From contig NZ_JODL01000005.1 of the NCBI RefSeq assembly GCF_000718985.1, positions 124,001 through 188,000 on the forward strand: DNA of 64,000 nt, in the 5' to 3' direction. The position numbers and the translations under genes are program-made. The stretch comes from Streptomyces megasporus (GTDB lineage: Bacteria > Actinomycetota > Actinomycetes > Streptomycetales > Streptomycetaceae). Position 1 is the first letter of the stretch. Every line of letters starts with the position of its first letter. A model generated the notes under the pieces. The model saw only the letters and a list, made by a program, of their open reading frames with translations, was not told the origin of the DNA and made no database searches. Shown here one piece after another: positions 36,203-45,158 of the stretch.

Positions 36203-37807
36203 ATGACCTCGTCACCATCGCCGTCGCCGTCACCGCTCCCGCGCCCGCGCCCGCGCCCCTACGTTCCCGCCCAGCGTTCCGCGGCCGACGTCGCCGCGCG
36301 CGAACCGCGTCACGCCGCGCGGCGGGTGCTGCTGCGCAACTGGACGGGGAGTTCCACCGTCCCCTCCCGCGGCCTGTACCCGCACCAGTGGAGCTGGGAC
36401 TCGGCGTTCATCGCGATCGGCCTGCGCCACGTGTCGTCGGCGCGCGCCCAGCGCGAACTGGAGACGCTGCTGGCCGCCCAGTGGGGCGACGGGCGCGTCC
36501 CGCACATCGTCTTCAACCCGTCCGTCCCCCTGGGCGCCTACTTCCCCAGCCCCGACTTCTGGCGATCCTCCACCGCCGGGGCCTCGGCCGGGGCGCCGAA
36601 GGACGTCGAGACCTCGGGCATCGTGCAGCCGCCCGTCCACGCGCTGGCCGCCTGGCTGGTGCACCGGGCCGACCCGGCGACCTCGCGGCGGCGCGGCTTC
36701 CTGCGGCGGCTGTATCCAAAGCTGGTCGCCTGGCACCGCTACCTCACCACCCACCGCGACCTGGGCGGAGGCGGTCTGGTGTCCGTCGTCCACCCGTGGG
36801 AGCCCGGCATGGACAACAGCCCATGTTGGGACGGACCGTTGGCGCGCGTCGAGCCGGCGCCCGCCGGTTCCTTCCGCCGCGCCGACCTCGACCACGGCAC
36901 CGCCGCGGACCGCCCCACCGACCTGGACTACGCCCGGTACGTGCGGCTGGCGACCGACTACCGCGACCACGGCTACCTGGACGCCCGGGCACCACACCGG
37001 TTCGCCGTCGAGGACCCCGGCTTCAACGCCCTGCTGATCGCCTCCGAGCACGCCCTCGCGGACATCGCCGACGAGATCGCGCCCGAGATCGTCCCCGACC
37101 CCGTCTCCGAGACCCGAAACGGACTGCGCGCCGACGCCGACGCGCACCGCCGGCGGGCCCGCAGACTGACCGCCGCGCTGGTGGAGCGGCTGTGGGACGC
37201 GCGGGCCGGACAGTTCCTCTGCCGCGACGTGCGGTCCGGGAAGCCGATCGCCGAGCGCAGCGTCGCCGGACTGCTGCCGCTGATCGTGCCGGGCCTGCCG
37301 TCGGACGTCGTCCGCGCGCTGCTGGACACGGTCTGCGGCGAGCACTTCGGCCTGGGCGCCACCGTGCGGCTGGTGCCCAGCTACGACCTGCGCGGACCCG
37401 CCTTCGACCCGCGCCGCTACTGGCGCGGACCCGCCTGGTTCAACGTCAACTGGCTGATGGAGCGGGGCCTGCGGCAGCATGGCCAGACCGCGCGGGCCGA
37501 CGCCCTGCGGAGCGCGGCGGTGGCGGCGGCCGTCGCCTCGGACTTCGCCGAGTACGTCGACCCGCACACCGGCGCCGGGCACGGCAGCCGGGAGTTCGGC
37601 TGGACGGCGGCGCTCACCCTGGACCTGCTGACGGCGGCGCGGGCCGCGGAGGACGCCCCGGCGTCCGTCCCCGTTCCCGTCCCCGTCGAGGCCCGTGTGG
37701 AGGCCCGTGTCGAGGCTCGGGTGGAGGCCCGCGTGGAGGCCCTTGTCGAAGCTCGCGCCGAGGCTCGGGGGAAGGTTCGGGTGAAGGGCGGCGAAGCACC
37801 CCGGTGA
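36203..37807 (+). CDS. GH63/MGH1-like glycoside hydrolase (mannosyl-/glucosylglycerate hydrolase type)
   Basis: 534 aa, no signal peptide, hence cytosolic. An (alpha/alpha)6 barrel is indicated by YPHQWSWDSAFIAIGLRH, GIVQPPVHALAAWLVHR, HPWEPGMDNSPCWDGPL (catalytic-acid region) and YWRGPAWFNVNWLMERGL. These are hallmarks of GH63 enzymes that hydrolyse mannosylglycerate or glucosylglycerate. It is encoded divergently from an ABC sugar importer, which would supply the glycoside; this link is inference. The last 60 residues are an odd tail of VEAR/VEAL repeats from a 12-bp tandem repeat. ATG 36203 has only a weak ribosome site. Confidence 0.82.
   Translation: MTSSPSPSPSPLPRPRPRPYVPAQRSAADVAAREPRHAARRVLLRNWTGSSTVPSRGLYPHQWSWDSAFIAIGLRHVSSARAQRELETLLAAQWGDGRVPHIVFNPSVPLGAYFPSPDFWRSSTAGASAGAPKDVETSGIVQPPVHALAAWLVHRADPATSRRRGFLRRLYPKLVAWHRYLTTHRDLGGGGLVSVVHPWEPGMDNSPCWDGPLARVEPAPAGSFRRADLDHGTAADRPTDLDYARYVRLATDYRDHGYLDARAPHRFAVEDPGFNALLIASEHALADIADEIAPEIVPDPVSETRNGLRADADAHRRRARRLTAALVERLWDARAGQFLCRDVRSGKPIAERSVAGLLPLIVPGLPSDVVRALLDTVCGEHFGLGATVRLVPSYDLRGPAFDPRRYWRGPAWFNVNWLMERGLRQHGQTARADALRSAAVAAAVASDFAEYVDPHTGAGHGSREFGWTAALTLDLLTAARAAEDAPASVPVPVPVEARVEARVEARVEARVEALVEARAEARGKVRVKGGEAPR
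37685..37770 (+). repeat. 12-bp coding tandem repeat (GTSGAGGCYCGY), about 7 copies
   Basis: Lies inside the 3' end of the GH63-type gene and encodes VEAR four times in a row, then diverged VEAL, VEAR and AEAR units. Each unit keeps the reading frame, so copy-number change would lengthen or shorten the tail without a frameshift. Confidence 0.85.
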
Positions 37808-38142
37808 GGGCTTGCCGTCCGCCCCTGCCGCCGCCTCGGACGGACCTGCTCGGTGCGGGGTGCGAGCCGTCCTGTCACGGTCCTCCCGGCACCACGAACA
37901 GGCCGGACGGGGCGTGGGCCGGGCGGGTGGCGTCCGGGCCGGGGCCCGTGACGTCGGTCCGCCGTTCGTGGTGAGCCGTCCCTCGGAGGGCCGCGGTGCG
38001 GATGCGTACGGCCCGAGCGTTGGGAATCATCGGCCCGGAGGCGGTCCGGCACCGCCTGCCGGTCGGCCCACCACCTCGGACAGGGGTTGCCATGCCCAGG
38101 AACGACGGGGCACAACCTGACCCTTCGACTCAGCGACCTCCC
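37808..38142. other. Intergenic region between convergent GH63-type and FUSC genes
   Basis: 335 bp. Short open frames exist on both strands but show no recognisable protein and no ribosome sites. No clear terminator hairpin was found. Confidence 0.4.
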
Positions 38143-39351
38143 TCACCCCGACCCGTTCCGGTCAGGCGATCGGCGAGCCCTGCTCCACATCCGCCCGGCC
38201 CAGCCGAGGAGGCGGCCGGACACCGGAGCGGGGGGCGGCACCCGCTGGGCCGGCACTCCGTCGCGGACGGCCTCGATCGCGTCGGCGAGGTCGACGCCGG
38301 CGAACACGATGACGTCGGTCGCGACCGTGCGGAGACTGTGGACCAGGAACGTCCGGTCCGAATCGGCCGGCCCGACGTCCACGGTGATCCGCGTCGCGAG
38401 GTCCAGCGCGCGGTCCGCGGCGCGCTGGCGGACGTCGCGGTCGTCGAGCGCGTGGGCCAGCGAGGCGATGACGTCCGCCAGGTCGCGCACCGGCCGCTGG
38501 AACCGGCCGCGGGCATCGGAGTCGGCCGACGCGACGAGGCGCGCGAGCATGAGGCAGCCGGCACCCAGCAGGTCGAGGTGTTCCGCGTTCTCCTTCTCGC
38601 GCACGACGACGGTCGCCCGCCCCACCAGCGCGCGACGGGCCATACTCGTACCGGCCCGCCCCACCCGGCGCAGCTCCTCCAGACGGTCCAGCACGTCGCG
38701 GAGTTTTCCGACCGCGCGCTCGGCGAGTCCGTCGTCGTCCCGGGCGATGGCGTCGGCGGTGCTGGCGAGGCCGTCGGCGATCGCGGTGAGCGCCGATTTC
38801 TCGGCGCGGCGCAGCAGTGCCAGTGGTTCGGGCGGGAAGAGGATCTGGGTGACCACCAGGGCGATGCCCGCGCCGGTCAGCACGTCCACCAGGCGCTGGA
38901 CACCGTTCGCCTCGTCACCCACCGCCACCACGAGGATGGTGCTCACCGTGGCCTGGACGACGACGAGTTGCGGGCTCCCAAGGGCGCGGGCGGCCGTGAG
39001 GGTGACGAAGACGCCCAGCGCCATCGCGCCCGGACCGGTCCCCACGGTGGCGAGCACGGCCTCACCGACCGCAAGGCCCAGGATCACGCCCCACAGGAGC
39101 CGGACCGCGTGCTGACCGCGTTCGCCGAGGTTCGCGGTCAGCGCGATCATCGCCGCGATGGGAGCGAAGTACGGAGTGGGGTGGTCGAACAGGTAGCGGG
39201 CCACCAGCCACGCCGCCGTGGCACTGGCGGTGGCCTGCAGAAGCGGCCACACGTCGGCCGTCACTCGGCGGCCGGCGGCCGAGAGACCGGCTGCCACCCG
39301 ACGCACCACCGCGTGGGCTGTGCGGGACCGCGGCGCGCTCACCTTTCTCAT
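38143..39351 (-). CDS. FUSC-family membrane protein (aromatic-acid-exporter-like)
   Basis: 402 aa. The N-terminal half has about six hydrophobic segments in the FUSC/YccS arrangement (ATASATAAWLVARYLF, YFAPIAAMIALTANLGERG, LLWGVILGLAVGEAVLATVG, LVVTQILFPPEP). The C-terminal half is a soluble helical domain rich in Arg/Ala/Asp. Relatives are proton-driven efflux components for aromatic acids or uncharacterised stress proteins. It is divergent from the SMP-30/G6PDH-like pair, so a link to sugar-acid handling is possible but unproven. Confidence 0.85.
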   Translation of the reverse strand: MRKVSAPRSRTAHAVVRRVAAGLSAAGRRVTADVWPLLQATASATAAWLVARYLFDHPTPYFAPIAAMIALTANLGERGQHAVRLLWGVILGLAVGEAVLATVGTGPGAMALGVFVTLTAARALGSPQLVVVQATVSTILVVAVGDEANGVQRLVDVLTGAGIALVVTQILFPPEPLALLRRAEKSALTAIADGLASTADAIARDDDGLAERAVGKLRDVLDRLEELRRVGRAGTSMARRALVGRATVVVREKENAEHLDLLGAGCLMLARLVASADSDARGRFQRPVRDLADVIASLAHALDDRDVRQRAADRALDLATRITVDVGPADSDRTFLVHSLRTVATDVIVFAGVDLADAIEAVRDGVPAQRVPPPAPVSGRLLGWAGRMWSRARRSPDRNGSG

Positions 39352-39414
39352 GATGCCACCCGGTCGCCCCGCCCACCCGGCGTCGGACGGTTCCGGCGGG
39401 CCGTGTCCACGGCG

Positions 39415-39462
39415 GAAGACACGGCGGAGGGCACGGCGGAAGGCACGACGGAAGGGAGGTGG
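39415..39462. repeat. 12-bp tandem repeat in the FUSC/SMP-30 divergent region
   Basis: Four consecutive units: GAAGACACGGCG, GAGGGCACGGCG, GAAGGCACGACG, GAAGGGAGGTGG. The last unit contains the ribosome site of the SMP-30 gene, so copy-number change would alter promoter-to-start spacing. Confidence 0.7.
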
Positions 39463-39467
39463 CGACG

Positions 39468-40310
39468 GTGAGGGCCGAACAGGTCACCGAGCCACTCGCG
39501 TACCACGGTGAAGGGCCGGTCTGGTCCGAGGCGTGGGGTGGCCTGCGATGGTTGGACATGCTGGCCGGGGACGTGCTGTCGCTCGCCTCGGACGGAACCG
39601 TGACGCGGCGGCACGTCGACACCATCGTCGCCGCGGTCCGACCCAGGCGGCGAGGCGGCGCCGTGATCGGTGTCGAACGCGGCTTCGCCCTCGAGGACGC
39701 GGATGGAGAGGTGACCCTTTTGGAACCCCTGTGGAGCGGTGACGAGCGGGTACGGATGAACGAGGGCGGCTGCGATCCCGACGGGCGGTTCTACTGCGGT
39801 TCCATGGCCTACGACACCCGGCCGGGAGCCGGATCGCTCCACCGGCTGGATCCGGACGGTTCGACGACGACCGTGCTGGACGCCGTGACGATCTCCAACG
39901 GCCTGGAGTGGAGTCCCGACGGAGACCGCGCCTACTACGTCGACACCGCGACCGGCCGCATCGACGTCTTCGAATACGACCGTGCGGGCGGGCTGAGCGG
40001 GCGGCGTCCGTTCACCGCCGTACCGGATGGCCCGGACGGGTTGACGGTCGACGCGGAGGGCGGCGTGTGGGTCGCCCTGTACGGCGGCGGATCGGTGCGC
40101 CGGTACGCGCCGGACGGCACCCTCGACGAGGTCGTGGAACTCCCGGTCACCAAGGCGACGGCGTGCGCCTTCGGCGGGCCGGGACTCGACCGGCTGTTCA
40201 TCACGACCTCGCGCGAGCACCTCGAACCCGGCGCCGAGCCGGAGGCGGGCGCGCTGTTCGCCTGCGACCCGGGCGTCAGGGGCCTGCCGGTTCGGGAGTT
40301 CGCCGGATGA
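39468..40310 (+). CDS. SMP-30/gluconolactonase-family lactonase
   Basis: 280 aa six-bladed propeller. Divalent-metal ligands are recognisable: Glu15 in HGEGPVWSE, Asn in ISNGLEWSPDG and Asp in PDGLTVDAEGG, with the family segment MNEGGCDPDGRFYCGSMAYD. It hydrolyses an unphosphorylated sugar lactone in the cytosol. GTG 39468 has AGGGAGG 8 nt upstream; GTG 39459 is less likely. Its stop overlaps the start of the G6PDH-like gene (ATGA), so the two are coupled: dehydrogenase makes lactone, lactonase opens it. Confidence 0.9.
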   Translation: MRAEQVTEPLAYHGEGPVWSEAWGGLRWLDMLAGDVLSLASDGTVTRRHVDTIVAAVRPRRRGGAVIGVERGFALEDADGEVTLLEPLWSGDERVRMNEGGCDPDGRFYCGSMAYDTRPGAGSLHRLDPDGSTTTVLDAVTISNGLEWSPDGDRAYYVDTATGRIDVFEYDRAGGLSGRRPFTAVPDGPDGLTVDAEGGVWVALYGGGSVRRYAPDGTLDEVVELPVTKATACAFGGPGLDRLFITTSREHLEPGAEPEAGALFACDPGVRGLPVREFAG

Positions 40311-41743
40311 GCGCCGCCGACGTCCCCGCGAGCGGTCCGAACGGTGGGCCGGACGAGCGGACCCAGACGCTGCTCATCCTCGGCGCGCGCGGCGATCTGA
40401 CGTCCCGGCTGCTCCTTCCGGGGTTGGGCAGCCTCGTCGCCGCGTCGTCACTGGCCGACCTCTTCCTCGTCGGCAGCAACCGCGGCGAGTGGAGCGACGA
40501 GGAGTGGCGGGCGACCGTCGCGCAGGCGTTCGCGGCCGGCGGGGCCGACGGACCGGCCGTCGACGCCGTCGTCCGCGACGCGCGCTACGTGGCCGCGGAC
40601 GCCGCCGACGAGGGCGACCTGCGTCGCCTGCTGGCGTGCCGCCGCGGTCGCCTCACGCTGTACTTCGCGCTGCCGCCGGCGGTCACGGTCGAGGCCTGCC
40701 GGGCGTTGGCCCGGATCGGCGTGCCCGACGGTACGCGCCTGGTGCTGGAGAAGCCCTTCGGCACCGACGCGGCCAGTGCCGCCGCGCTGAACGAGCTGCT
40801 GCACGATCTGGTGCCGGAAGACCACGTGCACCGCGTCGACCACTTCCTCGGCATGTCGACGGTGCTCAACATCCTGGGCGTCCGATTCGCCAACCGGGTG
40901 ATCGAACCGCTGCTCACCGCGGAACACGTCGACGCGGTCGACATCGTGTTCGACGAGACGCTCGGTCTGGAGGGCCGTGCCGGCTTCTACGACGGGGCCG
41001 GCGCCCTGCGCGATGTGATCCAGAGCCACCTGCTCCAGGTGCTGGCGCTCGTGGCGATGCCCGCACCGCACACCCTGGGACCGCTCGACGTGCGGGACGC
41101 CAAGGCGTACGTCCTGCGCGCCACCCGCGTCTGGGACGACCGTCCCGAGCGGTTCAGCCGCCGCGCCCGCTACACCGCCGGCACGGTCGACGGCCGCTCG
41201 CTCCCCTCCTACGCCGACGAACCGGGCGTCGACCCCGCCCGGGGGACCGAGACCCTGGCCGAGGTCGTGTTCGCCGTCGACACCTGGCGGTGGGCCGGCG
41301 TGCCGTTCCGCGTCCGCTCGGGCAAGGCCCTCGGCACGCCCCGACAGGAGATCACCTTCTGGTTCAAGGCCCCCCAGCGCGTTCCGGACGGGCTCGTCGG
41401 CGACGTCCTGGGCAACCGACTGCGCATCGGCATCGGCCGCCGCCGCATCGAACTGGACATCAACATCAACGGGCCGGGCGACCCGTCCACCGTCACCCCG
41501 GTGACGCTCGACACCAGCTTCGGCCCCGGCGAGCTGCTCGAGTACGGCGAGGTGCTCCGCGGCATCCTGGAGGACGAGATGCCCCTGTCGGTGCGCGGCG
41601 ACATGTCGGTGGAGTCCTGGCGCATCGTCGAGCCGGTGCTGGCCGCGTGGCGCGACGGTCGCGTCCCGCTCGACGACTACCCGGCCGGAAGCGCCGGCCC
41701 GGCGACCTGGACACCATGGACGCGGGAGGGCCGGGCGAGGTGA
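40307..41743 (+). CDS. Atypical glucose-6-phosphate dehydrogenase-family enzyme
   Basis: 478 aa, with the full G6PDH length and fold. N-terminal NAD(P) motif ILGARGDLTSRLLLPGL, EKPFGTD, active-site RVDHFLGMSTV, and the catalytic-base segment DVIQSHLLQVLALVAMP. The catalytic His (IQSHL) and Asp-His (VDHF) are kept. However, the lysine of DHYLGK is Met183, and the substrate-contacting lysine of GDLAKRK is Ser33. In characterised G6PDHs these lysines contact glucose-6-phosphate, including its phosphate. Coupled with an SMP-30 (non-phosphate) lactonase, it may oxidise an unphosphorylated or different sugar. ATG 40307 overlaps the previous stop by four bases. Confidence 0.85.
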   Translation: MSAADVPASGPNGGPDERTQTLLILGARGDLTSRLLLPGLGSLVAASSLADLFLVGSNRGEWSDEEWRATVAQAFAAGGADGPAVDAVVRDARYVAADAADEGDLRRLLACRRGRLTLYFALPPAVTVEACRALARIGVPDGTRLVLEKPFGTDAASAAALNELLHDLVPEDHVHRVDHFLGMSTVLNILGVRFANRVIEPLLTAEHVDAVDIVFDETLGLEGRAGFYDGAGALRDVIQSHLLQVLALVAMPAPHTLGPLDVRDAKAYVLRATRVWDDRPERFSRRARYTAGTVDGRSLPSYADEPGVDPARGTETLAEVVFAVDTWRWAGVPFRVRSGKALGTPRQEITFWFKAPQRVPDGLVGDVLGNRLRIGIGRRRIELDININGPGDPSTVTPVTLDTSFGPGELLEYGEVLRGILEDEMPLSVRGDMSVESWRIVEPVLAAWRDGRVPLDDYPAGSAGPATWTPWTREGRAR

Positions 41744-41821
41744 GCGAGGCGTTGAACACCCGCCCCACGGCGGAGAGCGGCTTCGTCCGCCTCACGCCAT
41801 GGGCCCGGTTCCCCGTTCGGG

Positions 41822-42952
41822 TCAGCCGCCGGAGGTGTCCAGCTCGGCGTCCGCCGTGACGCCCGCGCAGTCGTTCGGGTCGTCCAGCCAGCCGTCCGGC
41901 AGGACGACCCGGTTGCGGCCCGAGGTGCGCCCGCGCGGGCCGTCGGCCCCCGCCGGCCAGGGCTGGTCCAGTTCCAGCTCGCCCAGCAGGTCCTCCAACT
42001 CCGCCAGGCCGGAGGCGACGGCCAGCTTCCGGCGCATCTCGGAGCCGACCGAGAAGCCCTTGGTGTACCAGGCGACGTGCTTGCGGAAGTCGATCACGCC
42101 GCGCTCCTCGTCCTCCAGCCACTCCCCCAGCAGCCGGGCGTGCCGCAGCATCACCGCGGCGACCTCCCGCAGCGTCGGCCGGGCGCGCTCGTCGGAGCCG
42201 GAGCAGGCGTTGACCAGGTCGGCGAAGAGCCACGGTCGTCCCAGGCAGCCGCGTCCGACCACGACCCCGTCGCAGCCGGTCTCCCGCATCATCCGCACGG
42301 CGTCGTCGGCCGACCAGATGTCGCCGTTGCCCAGCACCGGGATCTCGGGGACGGCCTCCTTCAGCCGCGCGATGGCCTCCCAGTCGGCGGTGCCGCCGTA
42401 GTGCTGGGCGGCGGTGCGGCCGTGCAGGGCGATGGCGGTGACGCCCTCCTCCACGGCGATGCGGCCGGCGTCCAGATAGGTGAGGTGGTCGTCGTCGATG
42501 CCCTTGCGCATCTTCATCGTCACCGGCAGCCCGCCCGCGCCCGTCACGGCCTCGCGCAGGATCGCCCGCAGCAGGGGGCGCTTGTAGGGCAGCGCGGAGC
42601 CGCCGCCCTTGCGGGTCACCTTGGGGACGGGGCAGCCGAAGTTGAGGTCGATGTGGTCGGCCAGGTCCTCGTCGGCGATCATGCGGACGGCCTTGCCGAC
42701 GGTCGCCGGGTCCACGCCGTAGAGCTGGATGGAGCGCGGCTTCTCGCTCGCGTCGAAGCGGATGAGCCGCATCGTCTTCGCGTCCCGCTCCACCAGCGCC
42801 CGCGTGGTGATCATCTCGCTGACGAACAGTCCCCTGCCGCCACTGAACTCGCGGCACAGCGTCCGGAACGGCGCGTTGGTGATCCCGGCCATCGGCGCGA
42901 GGACCACCGGCGGCCGGACCGTGTGCGGTCCGATGGCGAGCTGCTGTGTCAT
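41822..42952 (-). CDS. dus: tRNA-dihydrouridine synthase (DusB type)
   Basis: 376 aa FMN enzyme reducing uridine to dihydrouridine in the tRNA D-loop. Motifs: VVLAPMAGITNAPFRTLCRE, the DHIDLNFGCPVPKVTRKGGG segment with the catalytic Cys, MKMRKGIDDDHLTY, ALHGRTAAQHYGGTADW and GNGDIWSADDA. ATG 42952 (AGAGGA about 10 nt upstream) is preferred over 42964. It is convergent with the G6PDH-like gene. The C-terminal 50 residues are Pro/Asp-rich and variable. Confidence 0.93.
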   Translation of the reverse strand: MTQQLAIGPHTVRPPVVLAPMAGITNAPFRTLCREFSGGRGLFVSEMITTRALVERDAKTMRLIRFDASEKPRSIQLYGVDPATVGKAVRMIADEDLADHIDLNFGCPVPKVTRKGGGSALPYKRPLLRAILREAVTGAGGLPVTMKMRKGIDDDHLTYLDAGRIAVEEGVTAIALHGRTAAQHYGGTADWEAIARLKEAVPEIPVLGNGDIWSADDAVRMMRETGCDGVVVGRGCLGRPWLFADLVNACSGSDERARPTLREVAAVMLRHARLLGEWLEDEERGVIDFRKHVAWYTKGFSVGSEMRRKLAVASGLAELEDLLGELELDQPWPAGADGPRGRTSGRNRVVLPDGWLDDPNDCAGVTADAELDTSGG

Positions 42953-43089
42953 GGGCGTGGGCATCCTCTGTCGCTTCGGGGCGCTCCGCGGCGCTGGAGG
43001 GGGACGATCCCCCCATTGTCCCTCATCCGGGCGGGTGCCCGGACGGGTTCCCGCCCCCCGCTCGTCCTCGCTCGCTCCCGCCGGCGGGC

Positions 43090-43392
43090 TCAGTGGCCCA
43101 GCACCGCGGCGGCGAAGACGGCGAGGAAACCGGCCGCCCCGATCAGCCCCAGGATCCAGGGCGCCGGGCTCAGCCGCTGCCGTGCGCCGCCGCGCGCCGC
43201 GCCGTGCTCGGCGAGGTGGTGGGCGGCCTCGGAGCGGACCGGCCCCCGCACCGCCCGTCGCTGGTCGCAGGTGCCGCAGACGATGTACCGGACGTCCTCC
43301 GCGCCGCGGCGGAAGGCGAGCGTGCGGACGATCCGCACCTCGTGGAAACGTCCGTCCGTCCCGTAACCGCTGACCATGCTCGTTGTCGGCAT
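43090..43392 (-). CDS. Small single-pass membrane protein of unknown function
   Basis: 100 aa. A soluble N-terminal part contains a CGTCDQR motif (possible metal site, only one CxxC). A single C-terminal transmembrane helix (WILGLIGAAGFLAVFAAAVLG) suggests a tail-anchored protein. I do not recognise the family. ATG 43392 is used; ATG 43377 is an alternative. It sits between glyS and dus on the same strand. Confidence 0.6.
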   Translation of the reverse strand: MPTTSMVSGYGTDGRFHEVRIVRTLAFRRGAEDVRYIVCGTCDQRRAVRGPVRSEAAHHLAEHGAARGGARQRLSPAPWILGLIGAAGFLAVFAAAVLGH

Positions 43393-43570
43393 CCGCGTCT
43401 CGTCCCCCTTCCGGACGCCCCCGTGCGCCCCTGACCGAGTCTGGTGGACGAGGGGCCGCGGTGACAGGGGTGATGGCAGCAGCGTCGGGCGTCTTCCGAT
43501 TGCCGGAATCCGGCAGGACGCACGGCACGGGGTCGTCCCGCCGGCCCGCCCGGACGCCCACCGGACACGC

Positions 43571-43615
43571 CGAAGGCCCCCGGCCCCCGCGAGAGCGGGA
43601 GACCGGAGGCCTTCG
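43571..43615. terminator. glyS terminator
   Basis: Stem with arms CGAAGGCC/GGCCTTCG extended by CCGG pairs and GCGGG/CCCGC around a GAGA tetraloop, 27 nt after the glyS stop. Confidence 0.75.
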
Positions 43616-43641
43616 AGGGAGGACCGGGCCGGCGGGTCGGC

Positions 43642-45024
43642 TCAGCAGCCGAGCAGGCGGCCGGCGAGGTAGGACTCGACCTGGTCGAGCGAGACCCGCT
43701 CCTGCTTCATCGAGTCGCGCTCGCGCACCGTCACCGCGTTGTCCTCGAGCGTGTCGAAGTCGATGGTGACGCAGTACGGGGTGCCGATCTCGTCCTGGCG
43801 GCGGTAGCGGCGGCCGATGGCGCCGGCGTCGTCGAACTCGATGTTCCAGTGCCGGCGCAGCGCGGTCGCCAGCTCCTTGGCCTTCGGCGAGAGCTGCGGG
43901 TTCCGGGAGAGCGGCAGGACGGCGACCTTGACCGGCGCCAGGCGCGGGTCGAGGCGCATCACGACGCGCTTCTCCATCTTGCCCTTGGCGTTGGGCGCCT
44001 CGTCCTCGACGTAGGCGTCGAGCATGAACGCGAGCATGGTGCGGCCGACACCGGCGGCGGGCTCGATGACGTACGGCGTCCAGCGCTCGCCGGCCTCCTG
44101 GTCGAAGTACGACAGGTCCTGGCCGGACGCCTTGGAGTGGGCGGTGAGGTCGAAGTCGGTGCGGTTGGCCACGCCCTCCAGCTCACCCCACTCGCTGCCG
44201 CCGAAGTGGAAGCGGTACTCGATGTCGGCGGTGCGCTTGGAGTAGTGGGAGAGCTTCTCCTTGGGGTGCTCGTACCACCGCATGTTCTCCTCGCGCAGGC
44301 CGAGGTCGGTGTACCAGTTCCAGCGCTGCTCCATCCAGTACTCGTGCCACTTCTCGTCCTCGCCCGGCTTGACGAAGAACTCCATCTCCATCTGCTCGAA
44401 CTCGCGGGTCCGGAAGATGAAGTTGCCCGGAGTGATCTCGTTCCGGAAGGACTTGCCCATCTGCGCGATGCCGAATGGCGGCTTCCGGCGCGAGGTCTGC
44501 TGGACGGCGGCGAAGTTGGTGAAGATGCCCTGCGCCGTCTCCGGGCGGAGGTAGGCGACCGAGGCGGAGTCCTGGGTGGGGCCGAGGTGCGTGGACAGCA
44601 GGCCGGAGAACTGCTTGGGCTCGGTGAACTGGCCCTTGTTGCCACAGTTCGGGCAGTTGACGTCGGCCAGGCCGTTCGCCGGGAGGCGGCCGTGCTTGGC
44701 CTCGTACGCCTCCTCCAGGTGGTCCGCGCGGAACCGCTTGTGGCACGAGGTGCACTCGGTCAGCGGGTCGGTGAAGGTGGCGACGTGACCGGACGCCACC
44801 CACACCTCGGGGGCGAGGATCACCGACGAGTCGATGCCGACCACGTCGTCGCGCGAGGTGACCATGGAGCGCCACCATTGGCGCTTGATGTTCTCCTTCA
44901 GCTCCACGCCCAGCGGACCGTAGTCCCAGGCGGCCCTCGTCCCTCCATAGATCTCGCTGGAGGGGTAGACGAAGCCACGACGCTTGCTGAGGCTGACGAT
45001 GGTGTCGATCTTGTCGGCGGCCAC
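43642..45024 (-). CDS. glyS: Glycyl-tRNA synthetase (alpha2, eukaryote-like type)
   Basis: 460 aa class II synthetase charging tRNA-Gly. Motif 1 region [20 protein letters not shown], a zinc-binding pair CTSCHKRF and [10 protein letters not shown], motif 2 [19 protein letters not shown], motif 3 near [20 protein letters not shown], and a C-terminal anticodon-binding domain ([20 protein letters not shown]). GTG 45024 is chosen because the conserved N-terminus ([18 protein letters not shown]) starts there and GAAGAGAG precedes it. It is divergent from the zinc-uptake operon, whose Zur boxes lie in the shared region; the enzyme is itself a zinc protein. Confidence 0.96.
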   Translation of the reverse strand: MAADKIDTIVSLSKRRGFVYPSSEIYGGTRAAWDYGPLGVELKENIKRQWWRSMVTSRDDVVGIDSSVILAPEVWVASGHVATFTDPLTECTSCHKRFRADHLEEAYEAKHGRLPANGLADVNCPNCGNKGQFTEPKQFSGLLSTHLGPTQDSASVAYLRPETAQGIFTNFAAVQQTSRRKPPFGIAQMGKSFRNEITPGNFIFRTREFEQMEMEFFVKPGEDEKWHEYWMEQRWNWYTDLGLREENMRWYEHPKEKLSHYSKRTADIEYRFHFGGSEWGELEGVANRTDFDLTAHSKASGQDLSYFDQEAGERWTPYVIEPAAGVGRTMLAFMLDAYVEDEAPNAKGKMEKRVVMRLDPRLAPVKVAVLPLSRNPQLSPKAKELATALRRHWNIEFDDAGAIGRRYRRQDEIGTPYCVTIDFDTLEDNAVTVRERDSMKQERVSLDQVESYLAGRLLGC

Positions 45025-45158
45025 GGTGCTCTCTTCGTTACAGACGACGGAATACCTCAGGTTACCGGCGACCAAGGGGCCCTGGCCAAACCGGTCCGGG
45101 GTTCGGGCGCCGCTCCCCGGGAACCCGGTCCGATCCGACGGAAAACTCCTCATCTCAT

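Noticed and set aside
36009..36206. 65-codon GTG-started ORF ending with an ATGA overlap on the GH63-type start
   Set aside because: The overlap is attractive, but the protein is Pro/Arg-rich without motif, lacks a ribosome site and lies in the promoter region of the divergent pair.
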